In this document: one piece after another, positions 43,403 through 52,651 of the stretch
How positions within the stretch are numbered: the first letter of the stretch is position 1
How the letters are laid out: each line of letters opens with the position of its first letter
Source: Bacillus sp. FJAT-44742
GTDB lineage: Bacteria > Bacillota > Bacilli > Bacillales > Marinococcaceae
Length of the DNA stretch: 64,000 nt
Direction of reading: 5' to 3'
Assembly: GCF_002797315.1 (NCBI RefSeq)
Contig: NZ_KZ454936.1
Coordinates: forward strand, 2,365,645 to 2,429,644
Position numbers and translations under genes: made by a program
Notes under the pieces: generated by a model
What the model was told of the DNA's origin: nothing
Seen by the model: only the letters and a program-made list of their open reading frames with translations
Database searches by the model: none

Positions 43403-43936
43403 TTATGTGGAAGGAGCTATTCTTTCCATATATTCGGCTACATGCTCTTCTGTCATTCCGCCAGTGATAACATCCACTACTTCCCCTTCTGCATCAATTA
43501 AAAAAGTAGAAGGCAAGGGGCCTACACCATAATGATCAAGAACAGCTTGCTCTTCATCCAGTAGAATAGGAAATGTTAAGGCATGCCGGCTGACAAAACG
43601 ATCAATCACCAAGTCAGACTCCCCAACATTCACTGCTAAAATTTCAACTCCTTGATCTTCATATACCTCATATTGATTTTCCATATAAGGCATTTCGTCT
43701 TCACAAGGCGGACAAAATGTTCCCCAAAAGTTTAAGAACACACCCTGCCCTTCATAATCTGCAAGCTCTACCTGTTCCCCTTCCATATTGTAAAGGGAGA
43801 AATTCGGGGCAGCATCTCCTTCTTGAACAAGAGTTTGTTCTTCTTGTATAAAGTTTGTATAAAATACGTAGGCAAGTGTTACGGCCAATACCCCAAGCAC
43901 AGAAGAGCGCATAATAAATCTACGCTTCTTTGACAT
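43403..43936 (-). CDS. resA: Thiol-disulfide oxidoreductase ResA-like
   Basis: 177 residues: N-terminal membrane anchor (about 10-28), then an extracellular TlpA/ResA thioredoxin domain with NFWGTFCPPCEDEMPYME (CPPC active site) and the GPLPSTFLIDAEGEV cis-proline loop. ResA keeps cytochrome c haem-binding cysteines reduced. The ATG at 43936 has GGGGG six nt upstream. No resB/resC partners nearby, so the assignment to cytochrome c maturation is by family. Confidence 0.85.
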   Translation of the reverse strand: MSKKRRFIMRSSVLGVLAVTLAYVFYTNFIQEEQTLVQEGDAAPNFSLYNMEGEQVELADYEGQGVFLNFWGTFCPPCEDEMPYMENQYEVYEDQGVEILAVNVGESDLVIDRFVSRHALTFPILLDEEQAVLDHYGVGPLPSTFLIDAEGEVVDVITGGMTEEHVAEYMERIAPST

Positions 43937-44057
43937 ACTCATCCCCCAATTTTTCTATCCAAGTTGATGGTTCCTATTTTCTCATGAATAGGACAGGCAC
44001 TTCAATACATACACACTGTCTTCAGATAAATGTCACGTTTCTGAAATAATGGGTCCT

Positions 44058-44086
44058 ACAAACATGCCTCACCAGAAAGCGAGGCA
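44058..44086 (-). terminator. Weak terminator of copA
   Basis: TGCCTC / GAGGCA stem followed by TGTTTG on the minus strand; no long T-run. Confidence 0.4.
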
Positions 44087-44108
44087 CACCTTAAAGCCCT
44101 TTTTCGTC

Positions 44109-46583
44109 TTACCTGGAAGGCACTGCTTTGAATCTTCGAAGCCTCAAAGTGTTTAACAGCACAGATACAGAGCTGAAAGCCATGGCTGCACCAGCGAGCA
44201 TCGGATTTAACAGGATTCCTGCAGTAGGGTACAATAAACCCGCAGCTACCGGAATCAAAAGAATATTATACCCAAAAGCCCACCCAAGGTTTTGCCAGAT
44301 CATTCTCATCGTAGCTTTTGACAGCTTAATAGAAGTAGCCACTTTTTCAATATTTCCCTGCATCAACGTGATACTTGCAGTTTCCATTGCCACGTCTGTA
44401 CCTGTTCCAATAGCTATACCGACATCGGCTTGTGCCAAAGCTGGAGCATCATTAATGCCGTCTCCAACCATTGCCACTTTTTTTCCTTCCCCTTGAAGGT
44501 TCTTTATCTCAGCTGCTTTATCTTCTGGAAGAACCTCCCCAATAAAACGTGTAATCCCTGCCTCTTTGGCAATGGCTTTAGCCGTTTTTTCATTATCGCC
44601 AGTAAGCATGACCACTTCTAAATTCATTTGGTGAAGAGAGCGGACGGCGTGTACTGCATTTTCTTTCAACGTATCAGCAACAGCCACCAGACCTGCAAAC
44701 GTCCCGTTAACTGCAATGTACATAGGGGTTTTCCCTTGTTCAGCTAACTCAGTAGCTTGTTCACTATAGTCTGAAATATCTATGGTTCGTTCCTTCATCA
44801 GCTTCTCATTTCCAATTAATACCTTGTTTGAATTTAAATTTGCTTCAAGTCCGCGGCCAACCAGTGCCTGAAAATGATCAGGGTCTTGCAGGGAAAGATT
44901 TTTTTCCTTTGCTCCTTCTACAATCGCTTTTCCCAGCGGATGCTCTGACCCTTTCTCAACAGAGGCAGCCTGTATTAATAATGTATCTTCATCAAATCCT
45001 TTGGCCGGGAGAACATCTGTCAGCTTAGGCTTTCCTTCTGTAATGGTCCCTGTCTTATCCAGCACCACAACATCTACCTTATGGACACGTTCAAGGCTTT
45101 CCGCATCTTTAATCAAAATGCCATTGTCAGCCCCTTTTTCAGTGCCCACCATAATGGCTGTAGGAGTTGCAAGCCCCAAGGCACAAGGACAAGCAATAAT
45201 CAAGACAGCAATAAAGGTTGTCAAGGCAAAAATAAATGTCGGCTCTGGCCCGGCAAAAAACCATATGACAAATGTGATAAAAGCAATGAGTACAACCGCA
45301 GGAACAAAATAGGCAGATACTACGTCAACAACTCTCTGTATCGGAGCCTTTGAGCCCTGTGCCTCATTTACCAACCTAATGATTTGTGAAAGGGCTGTTT
45401 CCTTGCCTATTTTCGTCGCTTTAAAAGTAAAGTGGCCCGTTTGATTAATTGTAGCACCAATAACTTCATCCCCTTCTCTTTTCTCTACAGGAAGGGATTC
45501 ACCAGTTAACATGGATTCATCTATTGAAGAAGCACCCCGAGTCACACTTCCGTCAACAGGAACTCTTTCACCTGGCTGAACACTTATCAGATCACCAACC
45601 TGAACCTGCTCCACCGGCACCTCCATTTCTTCATTTCCTCTAACAATTCTGGCAGTCTTAGCTTGCATATTCATAAGCTTCCTGATGGCTGTAGATGTTT
45701 TACCCTTGGCTTTCGCCTCAAAATAACGCCCTAAAAGAATTAACGTGGTGATAACTGTTGTTACATCGTAATAAAGTTGATACGGAAATCCTGCAGCGGT
45801 CAGTGTACCTGGGAATAGGGTCATTGCCCCGCTGTACAGCCAGGCAGAAGTGGTTCCCATCGCTACTAATACATTCATATCCGCTGACCCATGCTTTAAC
45901 ACTTTATAGCTGTTGTGATAAAAACGCCACCCGGGGCCAAGCTGCACATATGTTGTTAAGATCAGCAATAAAAATGGGGAAGAGAGCCAGACCGGGACCC
46001 AGTTTCCCCACTCATGCATCATATGGGGAATACTTCCAATTAATACAATAGTGGTCACAACCGCACTCCACAAAAAGCTTTTTTTAAGGTGAGACGCCTC
46101 TTCTTCTTGAGAATCACCTTTCGCTTCTTTCTCTTGGACTTTTGTATTTAATAGTGATGCGGAAAACCCGGCTTTTTCTATGCTTTTTTCTATCTCACCG
46201 GCCGGGACTGCTCCTTTGTATGTTTCCACTTGTGCCTGCCCTGCAGCCAGGTTTACACTTACAGACTGAACTCCGTCTTTTTTTGATATCATTTTCTCTA
46301 TTCGGTTCACACAGGAAGCACAGCTCATTCCTTCTATCTTAAAGTGAAGATTTTCTGTCTGTTTGTCTATGTTATCTGCTGGTTCCGCTTCAAAGCCTGC
46401 TTTCTCCACTGCTTTTTGTACTGCTTCCTGATTTATTTCTTCCTCTGCTGTTATCATAGCTTTAGAGGTCGCCAAATTAACATGTACTGATGAAACCCCT
46501 TCTACTCTCGAAACAACTTTCTCTACTCTATTTACACAGGAGGCACAAGTCATCCCCTTAATGTTGAATTCTTGTTTTTGCAA
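44109..46583 (-). CDS. copA: Copper-exporting P-type ATPase CopA
   Basis: 824 residues: two N-terminal heavy-metal domains with CASC at 13-16 ([15 protein letters not shown]) and near 81 ([14 protein letters not shown]), eight membrane helices with the CPC ion site in [12 protein letters not shown], the phosphorylation loop [16 protein letters not shown] motif in EHPLGKAI and the hinge [10 protein letters not shown]. Exports Cu(I). The TTG start lies eight nt after GGGGG. CsoR and CopZ, commonly adjacent in Bacillus, are not in this neighbourhood. Confidence 0.95.
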   Translation of the reverse strand: MQKQEFNIKGMTCASCVNRVEKVVSRVEGVSSVHVNLATSKAMITAEEEINQEAVQKAVEKAGFEAEPADNIDKQTENLHFKIEGMSCASCVNRIEKMISKKDGVQSVSVNLAAGQAQVETYKGAVPAGEIEKSIEKAGFSASLLNTKVQEKEAKGDSQEEEASHLKKSFLWSAVVTTIVLIGSIPHMMHEWGNWVPVWLSSPFLLLILTTYVQLGPGWRFYHNSYKVLKHGSADMNVLVAMGTTSAWLYSGAMTLFPGTLTAAGFPYQLYYDVTTVITTLILLGRYFEAKAKGKTSTAIRKLMNMQAKTARIVRGNEEMEVPVEQVQVGDLISVQPGERVPVDGSVTRGASSIDESMLTGESLPVEKREGDEVIGATINQTGHFTFKATKIGKETALSQIIRLVNEAQGSKAPIQRVVDVVSAYFVPAVVLIAFITFVIWFFAGPEPTFIFALTTFIAVLIIACPCALGLATPTAIMVGTEKGADNGILIKDAESLERVHKVDVVVLDKTGTITEGKPKLTDVLPAKGFDEDTLLIQAASVEKGSEHPLGKAIVEGAKEKNLSLQDPDHFQALVGRGLEANLNSNKVLIGNEKLMKERTIDISDYSEQATELAEQGKTPMYIAVNGTFAGLVAVADTLKENAVHAVRSLHQMNLEVVMLTGDNEKTAKAIAKEAGITRFIGEVLPEDKAAEIKNLQGEGKKVAMVGDGINDAPALAQADVGIAIGTGTDVAMETASITLMQGNIEKVATSIKLSKATMRMIWQNLGWAFGYNILLIPVAAGLLYPTAGILLNPMLAGAAMAFSSVSVLLNTLRLRRFKAVPSR

Positions 46584-46709
46584 CTACCTCTCCCCCTTTC
46601 TTCTCTATTTTAAAGAAAAAACATGGAATTGGGTTATTTTTTGCTTACCATCACTATTGTATTTTTTAAATATGAAGAATACATGGAGAATACCATTTTC
46701 TAATGCACG

Positions 46710-46740
46710 AAAAAAGTCCCGATCATTACAATCGGGACTC
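46710..46740 (-). terminator. Terminator of the YhfK-like gene
   Basis: AGTCCCGAT / ATCGGGACT stem followed by six T on the minus strand. Confidence 0.88.
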
Positions 46741-46754
46741 CATCTCATTGAACC

Positions 46755-47399
46755 TTATACATGCTGGATAGCTTCTTCTAACAGCGTTTCTCCATTAAGA
46801 ATTTCAAACACTTTGTTGTGGGTGTTTTTCTTATCTACCGTTTCAAAAACGACATGGCCTACGTCCCCACGAGTGATTTCCCCGTTTCGATGTCCGATTT
46901 TCTCCTCTAATAAAAGCTGCCCGGTCGGTTCATTATTGGTAAGAGGCCCAGGTCTTACAATCGTATAGTCTAAACCGCTAGCTTTTAAATGATCATCTGC
47001 TAATTTTTTTGCTACCACGTAGTGACGCATTTTTTCCGGGGCTTCCTCCGGATCGTCTACATTAATTGCACTTATCATTACAAAACGATTGACTCCTTGC
47101 TTCTTCGCTTCATCAATTGTTTTAATCGCCCCCCATAAATCAATGAGCACCGTTTTATCAGCTCCTGTGTGGGGACCAGAACCGGCTGCAAAAATCACTG
47201 CATCTATCCCTTTAAATGCATGCGAAATATCTCCTTCCAAATCTGCTATCACTGTTTCTGCTGCACCAAGCTCTTTGAGCTCTGAAGCCTGTTCTTCTTT
47301 CCGGATCATCGCGACAGCTTCGTGTTTATCAGAATCCTTAAAGTGACGGAGACTGTGTCTGGCCACTTTTCCATTTGCTCCTACAATAAGAACATTCAT
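46755..47399 (-). CDS. NAD(P)-binding SDR-like oxidoreductase (YhfK family)
   Basis: 214 residues of the atypical SDR / NmrA-like type: MNVLIVGANGKVARHSLRHF (GxxGxxG cofactor loop), VIFAAGSGPHTG, then FVMISAINV and YTIVRPGPLTN. Close to Bacillus YhfK in length and motifs; substrate unknown. GGAG precedes the ATG. Divergent from the small DUF1659 cluster. Confidence 0.85.
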   Translation of the reverse strand: MNVLIVGANGKVARHSLRHFKDSDKHEAVAMIRKEEQASELKELGAAETVIADLEGDISHAFKGIDAVIFAAGSGPHTGADKTVLIDLWGAIKTIDEAKKQGVNRFVMISAINVDDPEEAPEKMRHYVVAKKLADDHLKASGLDYTIVRPGPLTNNEPTGQLLLEEKIGHRNGEITRGDVGHVVFETVDKKNTHNKVFEILNGETLLEEAIQHV

Positions 47400-47535
47400 T
47401 ACTTCACACTCCTTTTTATATCAAGTGATACTTTCCCTCCTTTTCACTTTGCCAAACCACACAGTTATCTTTTACATTTCTTTTCCTCCTTCTCCAGTCA
47501 TGGTTGCTATGTAGATAGTGAAAGGGGGTGAGAAA

Positions 47536-47751
47536 ATGAACGAACTGACTCTTGACTCACGTCTAACCATCGTTTTTGAAACGGGTACTGACCTTGAAGG
47601 AAAGCCCACGTATATGAGCAAACATTTTAACAACATCAAAACAGACGTCTCCAACGAAGTTCTTATCAGTATTGTAGAGACCCTCGCACCACTGCAGGGA
47701 TATACGGTTATCAGTTCTTACCGTGTAAATCAGTATGATCTGGCCCAATAA
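47536..47751 (+). CDS. DUF1659 domain-containing protein
   Basis: 71 residues, all beta-like with DSRLTIVFETGTDLEGKPTY and the C-terminal YTVISSYRVNQYDL. DUF1659 proteins are small conserved Bacilli proteins of unknown role. AAAGGGGGTG precedes ATG 47536. First of a trio with DUF2922 and YvrJ. Confidence 0.87.
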   Translation: MNELTLDSRLTIVFETGTDLEGKPTYMSKHFNNIKTDVSNEVLISIVETLAPLQGYTVISSYRVNQYDLAQ

Positions 47752-47779
47752 TCTTTAACACCAGAAGGAGGATAACAAG

Positions 47780-47998
47780 ATGACAAAACGCTTGGAATTA
47801 CGTTTCGAAAACGAGCTGGGAAACATCGTAACGATCGCTCTCGATAACCCTCTAGATAATTTGACTGAAGAAACAGTCAGTGCTGCCATGGATGCCGTCA
47901 TTGCAGGGAATGGATTCATATCAAATGGAGGTAATCTCGTGGCAAAACGAGACGCTCGCATTGTGAGTCGTTCGGTAGACACAATTTTAGCAAGCTAA
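47780..47998 (+). CDS. DUF2922 domain-containing protein
   Basis: 72 residues: KRLELRFENELGNIVTIALD, then NPLDNLTEETVSAAMDAVI, the DUF2922 pattern. AAGGAGG precedes the ATG, 28 bp after the DUF1659 gene. DUF1659 and DUF2922 typically occur together; function unknown. Confidence 0.87.
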   Translation: MTKRLELRFENELGNIVTIALDNPLDNLTEETVSAAMDAVIAGNGFISNGGNLVAKRDARIVSRSVDTILAS

Positions 47999-48017
47999 TA
48001 TTATGGTTTTCTCTATG

Positions 48018-48050
48018 CCCCAAAACAATATTGTTTTGGGGTTGATTTTT
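48018..48050 (+). terminator. Terminator after DUF2922
   Basis: Perfect 24-bp palindrome CCCCAAAACAAT / ATTGTTTTGGGG followed by TTGATTTTT. Confidence 0.75.
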
Positions 48051-48078
48051 ACTCTGCAGGGAGAGGAAGGCACAGAAT

Positions 48079-48264
48079 ATGGAGACTTGGTTTACAGCAA
48101 TAGGCGATTACAGCTTTGCCGTGGTCATTTCTTTTTATCTGCTGTACCGGATGGAAAAGAAACTTGACACCTTAATCAAAACTGTTGAAAATATGACCAG
48201 TAAGCTGTCCTTACATTCTCATCCAGCAATTGAACCACAGGAGAGTTCAAAAAAACTAGGTTAA
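48079..48264 (+). CDS. YvrJ family small membrane protein
   Basis: 61 residues: one membrane helix (about 11-24, SFAVVISFYLLYRM) followed by MEKKLDTLIKTVENMTSKL, typical YvrJ. It completes the DUF1659-DUF2922-YvrJ trio, although a terminator-like palindrome precedes it. GGGAGAGG site upstream. Function unknown; holin-like size. Confidence 0.85.
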   Translation: METWFTAIGDYSFAVVISFYLLYRMEKKLDTLIKTVENMTSKLSLHSHPAIEPQESSKKLG

Positions 48265-48265
48265 A

Positions 48266-48322
48266 AAAAGCCCTTTTTGGCAGCCGGTTAATTTAAAATC
48301 ACCAGCGCCAATCAGGGCTTTT
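48266..48322. terminator. Bidirectional terminator between YvrJ and rodA-like genes
   Basis: AAAAGCCCT..TTGGC pairs with GCCAATCAGGGCTTTT; A/T runs at both ends between convergent genes. Confidence 0.75.
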
Positions 48323-49501
48323 CTATTGCTTATTACTATCAAAGAAATATGTCTTTGAATGATATCTTACACTTAAAACAATTCCTATGGCGAACATGGT
48401 AGCCATAAGTGAGCTTCCTCCGTAACTTAGTAAAGGCAGGGTGAAGCCTGTAACAGGAAGAAGGCCGAGATTCATGCCTACATTTTGGAACACTTGAAAA
48501 GCGAGCATCCCTATAATTCCAGCACATAGATAGGTCCCAAAGCTATTATGGCAGCGAAGAGCCGTCATCATAATCTGATACAAAAGGACAAAATACAACG
48601 TAATAACAAATGCTGCCCCAAGAAAGCCATGTTCTCCTCCGATAACTGCAAATATAAAATCCGTGTGAGCTTCAGGAATGTAAACATCTGCTTCGGGATT
48701 GCCGTAAAGCCTTCCTGATCCTATGGCTGTCATAGCCTGCATCGTATGATACCCTTCATCTGAAAACTCGGCAGGGTTTAACCATCCATAAAACCTTCTT
48801 ACCTGATAATCAGAGATATTACTAAAAAAGTACTGTTCAACTAAGTGAGGAAAACGAAAAAATGCAGCGATAAAGCCGATGATCATTAATATCGGCCCGC
48901 CAATGATGACTGACACCAATTTATATGAAATTCCTGAAACAAGAATCAAGGAAACAAAGATAGCAGCCGTCATCATTACCATCCCCATATCAGGCTGGCG
49001 CTGGAGTAAAAACACCGGAGGAATAATAATGAGTATCATTTTGGCCAACAGCCAAAAATCAGCTTTCAGGCTATTTTCCGTTTTATTGAGGTTATGTTTG
49101 TAAATCACAGTGCTCAATGTAATGATGAGAAAAATTTTCACTAGTTCTGAGGGTTGGAAAGATCCTATAACAGGAACCCTGAACCACCTTACAGCCCCCG
49201 CAATCGTTGGTGCAATCGACTGAGGAGCAAGTTCTAATACAAGCAGCATTAGTAACCCAATCCCGTAAAGCACCCAGGAGATGTTGGCATAGTATTCAAA
49301 GTCAAAATGCAGCACAGCAATTGCCAAACCAAAAGCTACAAAATAAAAAATCAGCTGGCGAACAGCAAAATTTTCACTATACTGTGGCATTTGCTGAGCA
49401 TAAAAAATATATAAGCAGCTGACCACTGCAAATAAGAAAAGAACAAAGAGCATATTGATATCGTACTGTTTTTCATTTGTTTCTGTATTTAATCCAGCCA
49501 C
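48323..49501 (-). CDS. rodA: SEDS-family peptidoglycan glycosyltransferase (RodA/FtsW type)
   Basis: 392 residues with ten membrane helices. RodA/FtsW motifs: AGAVRWFRVPVIGSFQPSEL, LLQRQPDMGM, and PEAHTDFIFAVIGGEHGFLG, then GLLPVTGFTLPLLSYGGSS. SEDS proteins polymerise lipid II. Cytoplasmic N-terminus with QYDINMLF. The start is GTG, nine nt after AAGGTG; an out-of-frame ATG closer in stops after six codons. RodA rather than FtsW is the likelier assignment, but not certain. Confidence 0.88.
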   Translation of the reverse strand: MAGLNTETNEKQYDINMLFVLFLFAVVSCLYIFYAQQMPQYSENFAVRQLIFYFVAFGLAIAVLHFDFEYYANISWVLYGIGLLMLLVLELAPQSIAPTIAGAVRWFRVPVIGSFQPSELVKIFLIITLSTVIYKHNLNKTENSLKADFWLLAKMILIIIPPVFLLQRQPDMGMVMMTAAIFVSLILVSGISYKLVSVIIGGPILMIIGFIAAFFRFPHLVEQYFFSNISDYQVRRFYGWLNPAEFSDEGYHTMQAMTAIGSGRLYGNPEADVYIPEAHTDFIFAVIGGEHGFLGAAFVITLYFVLLYQIMMTALRCHNSFGTYLCAGIIGMLAFQVFQNVGMNLGLLPVTGFTLPLLSYGGSSLMATMFAIGIVLSVRYHSKTYFFDSNKQ

Positions 49502-49611
49502 CAGGCCATCACCTTAATTCTTCTAAAGTCTGATAAAAATAATACACCATTTTCCCCTTTACGTATAGAGGTAAGAAGTCTGTATCCTCCATCAATTATG
49601 GCTATATAAGC

Positions 49612-49642
49612 AAAAAAGGGATGCTGAAAAAGCATCCCTTTT
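49612..49642 (-). terminator. Terminator of the DUF1540 gene
   Basis: AAAGGGATGCT / AGCATCCCTTT stem followed by six T on the minus strand. Confidence 0.85.
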
Positions 49643-49648
49643 AAGTGG

Positions 49649-49807
49649 TTAATGTTGTTCCGGTTGAAAGGTTTTACAATCTGTTTCGTGTTGGTCTTCA
49701 GCTATCTTTCCCGTGTGGCTTACTACATAAATTCGGTCTGCTGCACACTTATTACCTTCGTCCCAATACGTACAGTTGCTTACTTCACAAAGCACATCCA
49801 CTGCCAT
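49649..49807 (-). CDS. DUF1540 domain-containing protein
   Basis: A 52-residue protein: MAVDVLCEVSNCTYWDEGNK, then CAADRIYVVSHTGKIAEDQ and ETDCKTFQPEQH. The four cysteines (residues 7, 12, 21, 43) and the GNKCxAxxIxVxS core match DUF1540, a probable small metal-binding protein of Bacilli. AAAGGGGG lies ten nt upstream of the ATG, and a strong terminator follows. Confidence 0.88.
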   Translation of the reverse strand: MAVDVLCEVSNCTYWDEGNKCAADRIYVVSHTGKIAEDQHETDCKTFQPEQH

Positions 49808-49916
49808 GATGAAATCCCCCTTTCGTTACTTAACATGTCTTACACCAAGTTAATCAATGCTAGTAAAACAAAGGAAAGAAGGATTTTACTTGTCATTCAT
49901 GATAAAGGGGGTGTCC

Positions 49917-51485
49917 TTACTCATCATTCTCTTCGTTGTCTATTTCGTCTTCATTGTTGTCCTCTTCCTCATCATTTTCATTCTCGTTTTCACTTTCATC
50001 TATTTCAGAGCCTTCATTTTCTGTGGTTTCTCCTTGTTCGCTTTCTGCATCCTCTTCTACAGTACCATTTTCATCTCCATTCTCATGTTCTTCAGCCTCT
50101 GTTCCGTGAGCTCCATGAGCATCTTCTTCATTCTCTGGGGCTATCTCCAGCTTTTCATCAATGATACCTTGCTGTTCGAAAGAAATTGTCTCAGTGTCTC
50201 CCATTACGTACGCATGACTATAAGGACCTTCCATTGGATTTTCTTCATACAATGGTTTCAATTCAGCTAAATATTCATATACCTCTTCGTTCAGTTCACC
50301 CTCTTCAAGCCAAACCATTGGAGCATGTTTACCTAGATGGCCAAAAGGAGCGGCTGCAATCGCTATGCTTGGTGTTTCCGTTGATACAAAAGAAACACTT
50401 TTACCTGGCTCATCAGCTCCCCATCCAAAGTCATTATCATCATCCCTGAATTGAGCAAAAGCAATGGAAAGCTCTGTCGGATCTTGTCCCTCAATGCGTT
50501 CTACTTCACCGGCTGCCTCTAAATCCTCCACAATCTCATCTGAAATCACATCTTCCGAGCCAAGGACGTACATTTTCACATCTTCTCTTCCTTCTATCGC
50601 TTCAGCGGTTTCTGAAGGAATTTCTCCTTCCTCTACATAGAGGAGCGGCCCATCCATATGGGAAATCCAATTTCCGGCTGTAATGGTTAGTTCTTTATGG
50701 TCTTCCTCCATAGAACCGATCAAAACAGTCTCACTGTATTCACCAGTGATTTCGGAAAAATGATCATCAACCTGCTTGGCCAAGGCTGCATGGTTTTCTT
50801 CATTAATTGACTCTACTTCATAATCGTTTAACTCCTCCTCAATGTTTTCACTTTCTTGACCAACAATAAGGACTTCTGTTCCATTTTCATTCCCCTGAGG
50901 ATTAAGGCGTTCTATTTCGTCAAGAACATCATCTGACAGCTCACCATTTTCTGTAAGTAAGACCGGCCCGTTATTTGGGTGATGCACCAGGTGTAAGCTT
51001 GCTAAAGCTGCCTGCCACTCATCCTCTGGAGCAAGAATGACAGTTCCGGGCTGGTTTTCAGAATGTGTAGCAGGCCAAAGTGTTTGAGATGCCATGATTG
51101 AAAAAGAAACAGGGTCTTCTTCATTAAGGCGGGTTACATTTTTTGTATTGTCCGTCATTACATTCTCGGAAGCTTGCTCATTCATTTCCTCTGGCTCTTC
51201 AGCGAATTCTGAACGGTCTCCCTCTTCATTATTATCATCCGATTCAATATCTCCGTTTTCCTCTTCCTGGCTGTCATCACCTTCTTCATTATCAATGTCC
51301 TGATCATTATTAATATCTTCACTTTCATCTTCTCCGTTTATTTCCTCAACATCTTCTCCGCTGGTTTCTTCTCCTTCTGCTTCGTTTTCCAAATCCGAAC
51401 CTGCTCCCTCATTACATGCCGTCGCAAAGATTAACACAGACCCCATGCTTAAGGTTCCAAACATACGCAAAGCTGTTTTTTTCAT
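49917..51485 (-). CDS. Very acidic lipoprotein with cell-wall-binding repeats (CWB2 type)
   Basis: 522 residues. Signal peptide with lipobox ending IFATAC (residues 1-24), then about 90 residues almost all Glu/Asp/Asn/Gly, then three repeats (about 120-225, 225-320, 320-440) shaped like CWB2: a VTRLNEEDPVSFSI-type start, WQAALASLHL, NNGPVLLTENGELS and TEVLIVGQ. The last 65 residues are again Glu/Asp/Asn-rich. CWB2 repeats bind wall polymers. ATG 51485 follows AAAGGGG. The strong negative charge fits life in brine. Enzyme activity is not evident. Confidence 0.78.
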   Translation of the reverse strand: MKKTALRMFGTLSMGSVLIFATACNEGAGSDLENEAEGEETSGEDVEEINGEDESEDINNDQDIDNEEGDDSQEEENGDIESDDNNEEGDRSEFAEEPEEMNEQASENVMTDNTKNVTRLNEEDPVSFSIMASQTLWPATHSENQPGTVILAPEDEWQAALASLHLVHHPNNGPVLLTENGELSDDVLDEIERLNPQGNENGTEVLIVGQESENIEEELNDYEVESINEENHAALAKQVDDHFSEITGEYSETVLIGSMEEDHKELTITAGNWISHMDGPLLYVEEGEIPSETAEAIEGREDVKMYVLGSEDVISDEIVEDLEAAGEVERIEGQDPTELSIAFAQFRDDDNDFGWGADEPGKSVSFVSTETPSIAIAAAPFGHLGKHAPMVWLEEGELNEEVYEYLAELKPLYEENPMEGPYSHAYVMGDTETISFEQQGIIDEKLEIAPENEEDAHGAHGTEAEEHENGDENGTVEEDAESEQGETTENEGSEIDESENENENDEEEDNNEDEIDNEENDE

Positions 51486-51620
51486 AAATATGTTCCCCTT
51501 TCTAAGTTGCTTATTCTCTCCCTTCCCGCTCAGATTAACTTTTAAAATAAAAATTAATCGATTTTTTATATAACTACCTAAATTCATTTTGTCTGTCCTT
51601 AAGTTTGGGGGGGTTCGACC

Positions 51621-51652
51621 AAAAAAAAGCCTGCCGAAAGGGCAGACTTTTT
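51621..51652 (-). terminator. Terminator of the YtkA-like lipoprotein gene
   Basis: AAGTCTGCC / GGCAGGCTT stem followed by eight T on the minus strand. Confidence 0.85.
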
Positions 51653-51664
51653 CACCGTGAAAAA

Positions 51665-52450
51665 TTATTTAACTTCAACACTTTCTGATATGTGCTCATG
51701 AAGCTCCTCATTTTCAATATGAATGACGATATGATACTCTCCTTCTTCTTCAAATAAATGATCTGCATGATAGCTGCCCGGATCTATTTCATCTGCTTTC
51801 ACCCAGCTATGAGCCTCGTCTCCATGCTGCCAAATTTCAAACTGTACTTCAGCTTCTGTTAATGTTTCATTTTCTTTTTCAATGTCTGCGATTAAAGATA
51901 ATGATTCCCCGTCTTCTTCCCCTTCTTTTGCAGCAAAATCAACGGATAGGATATCAGAATCGTGCTCATGATGGTGGTCATGGTCATCTCCATCTTCGTG
52001 ATCCCCATGGGCGGAGTGCTCCTCTTCAGCGTCTCCTGTCGAAATGGTTTGAGTCGGCATCCTATGCATACCTCTGGCTGTCACGTGCGGCTGTATAACA
52101 AACTCACCAACTTCTTCAATGGTATAAGGAGCAGTATATATACCATCATTTACGTCAGTAGCTTCCACCATATCACTTTCTTCTTTTTCGCCTTCTTTCC
52201 AAACTTCAAACACAACCTCATTTGCGTCGTTTACTTTTTCGTCCCCCTGGGTAACAAGCGCTTTAAGCTCAAATTCTTCTCCTGGCTCTTGAGATTTCTC
52301 GGTTAAAATTTCAACTTCAATTGCTTCCACTTGTTCCTCGCCGCTTGCAGGCTGTTCTGATTGCTCCTGTGCCTCTTCTTGATCTTGACCACATGCTGAC
52401 AATACTCCAAACGCTATCAAGGCTGGCAGTGCTGTATGTAAAGCTTTCAT
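51665..52450 (-). CDS. Lipoprotein with two YtkA-like (FixH) domains and a histidine-rich linker
   Basis: 261 residues: signal peptide with lipobox GVLSAC (Cys20), an acidic spacer, a first YtkA-like beta-sandwich (about 45-135, VEILTEKSQEPGEEFELKAL), a linker with HSAHGDHEDGDDHDHHHEHD (about 147-166), and a second domain (about 168-260) of the same kind (VQFEIWQHGDEAHSWVKADE). YtkA domains are extracytoplasmic and often linked to copper or cytochrome oxidase biology; the His/Asp run could bind Cu or Zn. Its promoter has its own operator. GGAGGG before the ATG. Confidence 0.8.
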   Translation of the reverse strand: MKALHTALPALIAFGVLSACGQDQEEAQEQSEQPASGEEQVEAIEVEILTEKSQEPGEEFELKALVTQGDEKVNDANEVVFEVWKEGEKEESDMVEATDVNDGIYTAPYTIEEVGEFVIQPHVTARGMHRMPTQTISTGDAEEEHSAHGDHEDGDDHDHHHEHDSDILSVDFAAKEGEEDGESLSLIADIEKENETLTEAEVQFEIWQHGDEAHSWVKADEIDPGSYHADHLFEEEGEYHIVIHIENEELHEHISESVEVK

Positions 52451-52462
52451 TTTGTTTCCCTC

Positions 52463-52482
52463 CTATGACTAGGTTGTCATAG
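52463..52482. promoter_or_regulatory. Operator-like palindrome of the YtkA-like gene
   Basis: CTATGAC-TAGGTT-GTCATAG, perfect 7-bp arms, located 3 nt downstream of the -10 box, over the transcription start: a repressor site by position. Regulator unknown. Confidence 0.55.
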
Positions 52483-52485
52483 CCT

Positions 52486-52514
52486 ATCATATCCAAACGA
52501 ACATGGACATACAA
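52486..52514 (-). promoter_or_regulatory. Sigma-A promoter of the YtkA-like lipoprotein
   Basis: Minus-strand TTGTAT, 17-nt spacer, TATGAT, 36 nt from the start codon. Confidence 0.75.
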
Positions 52515-52599
52515 CCTTCCTCGAGTGTCGTTCACAATTTTTATTCATTTATTGATCAGAAGAGGATTACCATCGGCCATAACAGCTGTCTTCATTCAC

Positions 52600-52640
52600 A
52601 AAAATGTCTGTCTGAGAACGGTCCTTAATCAGACAGACAA
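52600..52640 (-). terminator. Terminator of the deacetylase gene
   Basis: TGTCTGTCTG / CAGACAGACA stem followed by five T on the minus strand. Confidence 0.8.
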
Positions 52641-52651
52641 GGTGAAAAAAT

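Noticed and set aside
46561-46968. 135-codon plus-strand frame across the YhfK-like gene end
   Set aside because: Runs through a terminator and antisense to a recognised gene.
49652-50270. Plus-strand frames with many Phe/Leu/His opposite the acidic lipoprotein
   Set aside because: Complement of GAA/GAT-rich codons; they also run antisense to the DUF1540 gene.
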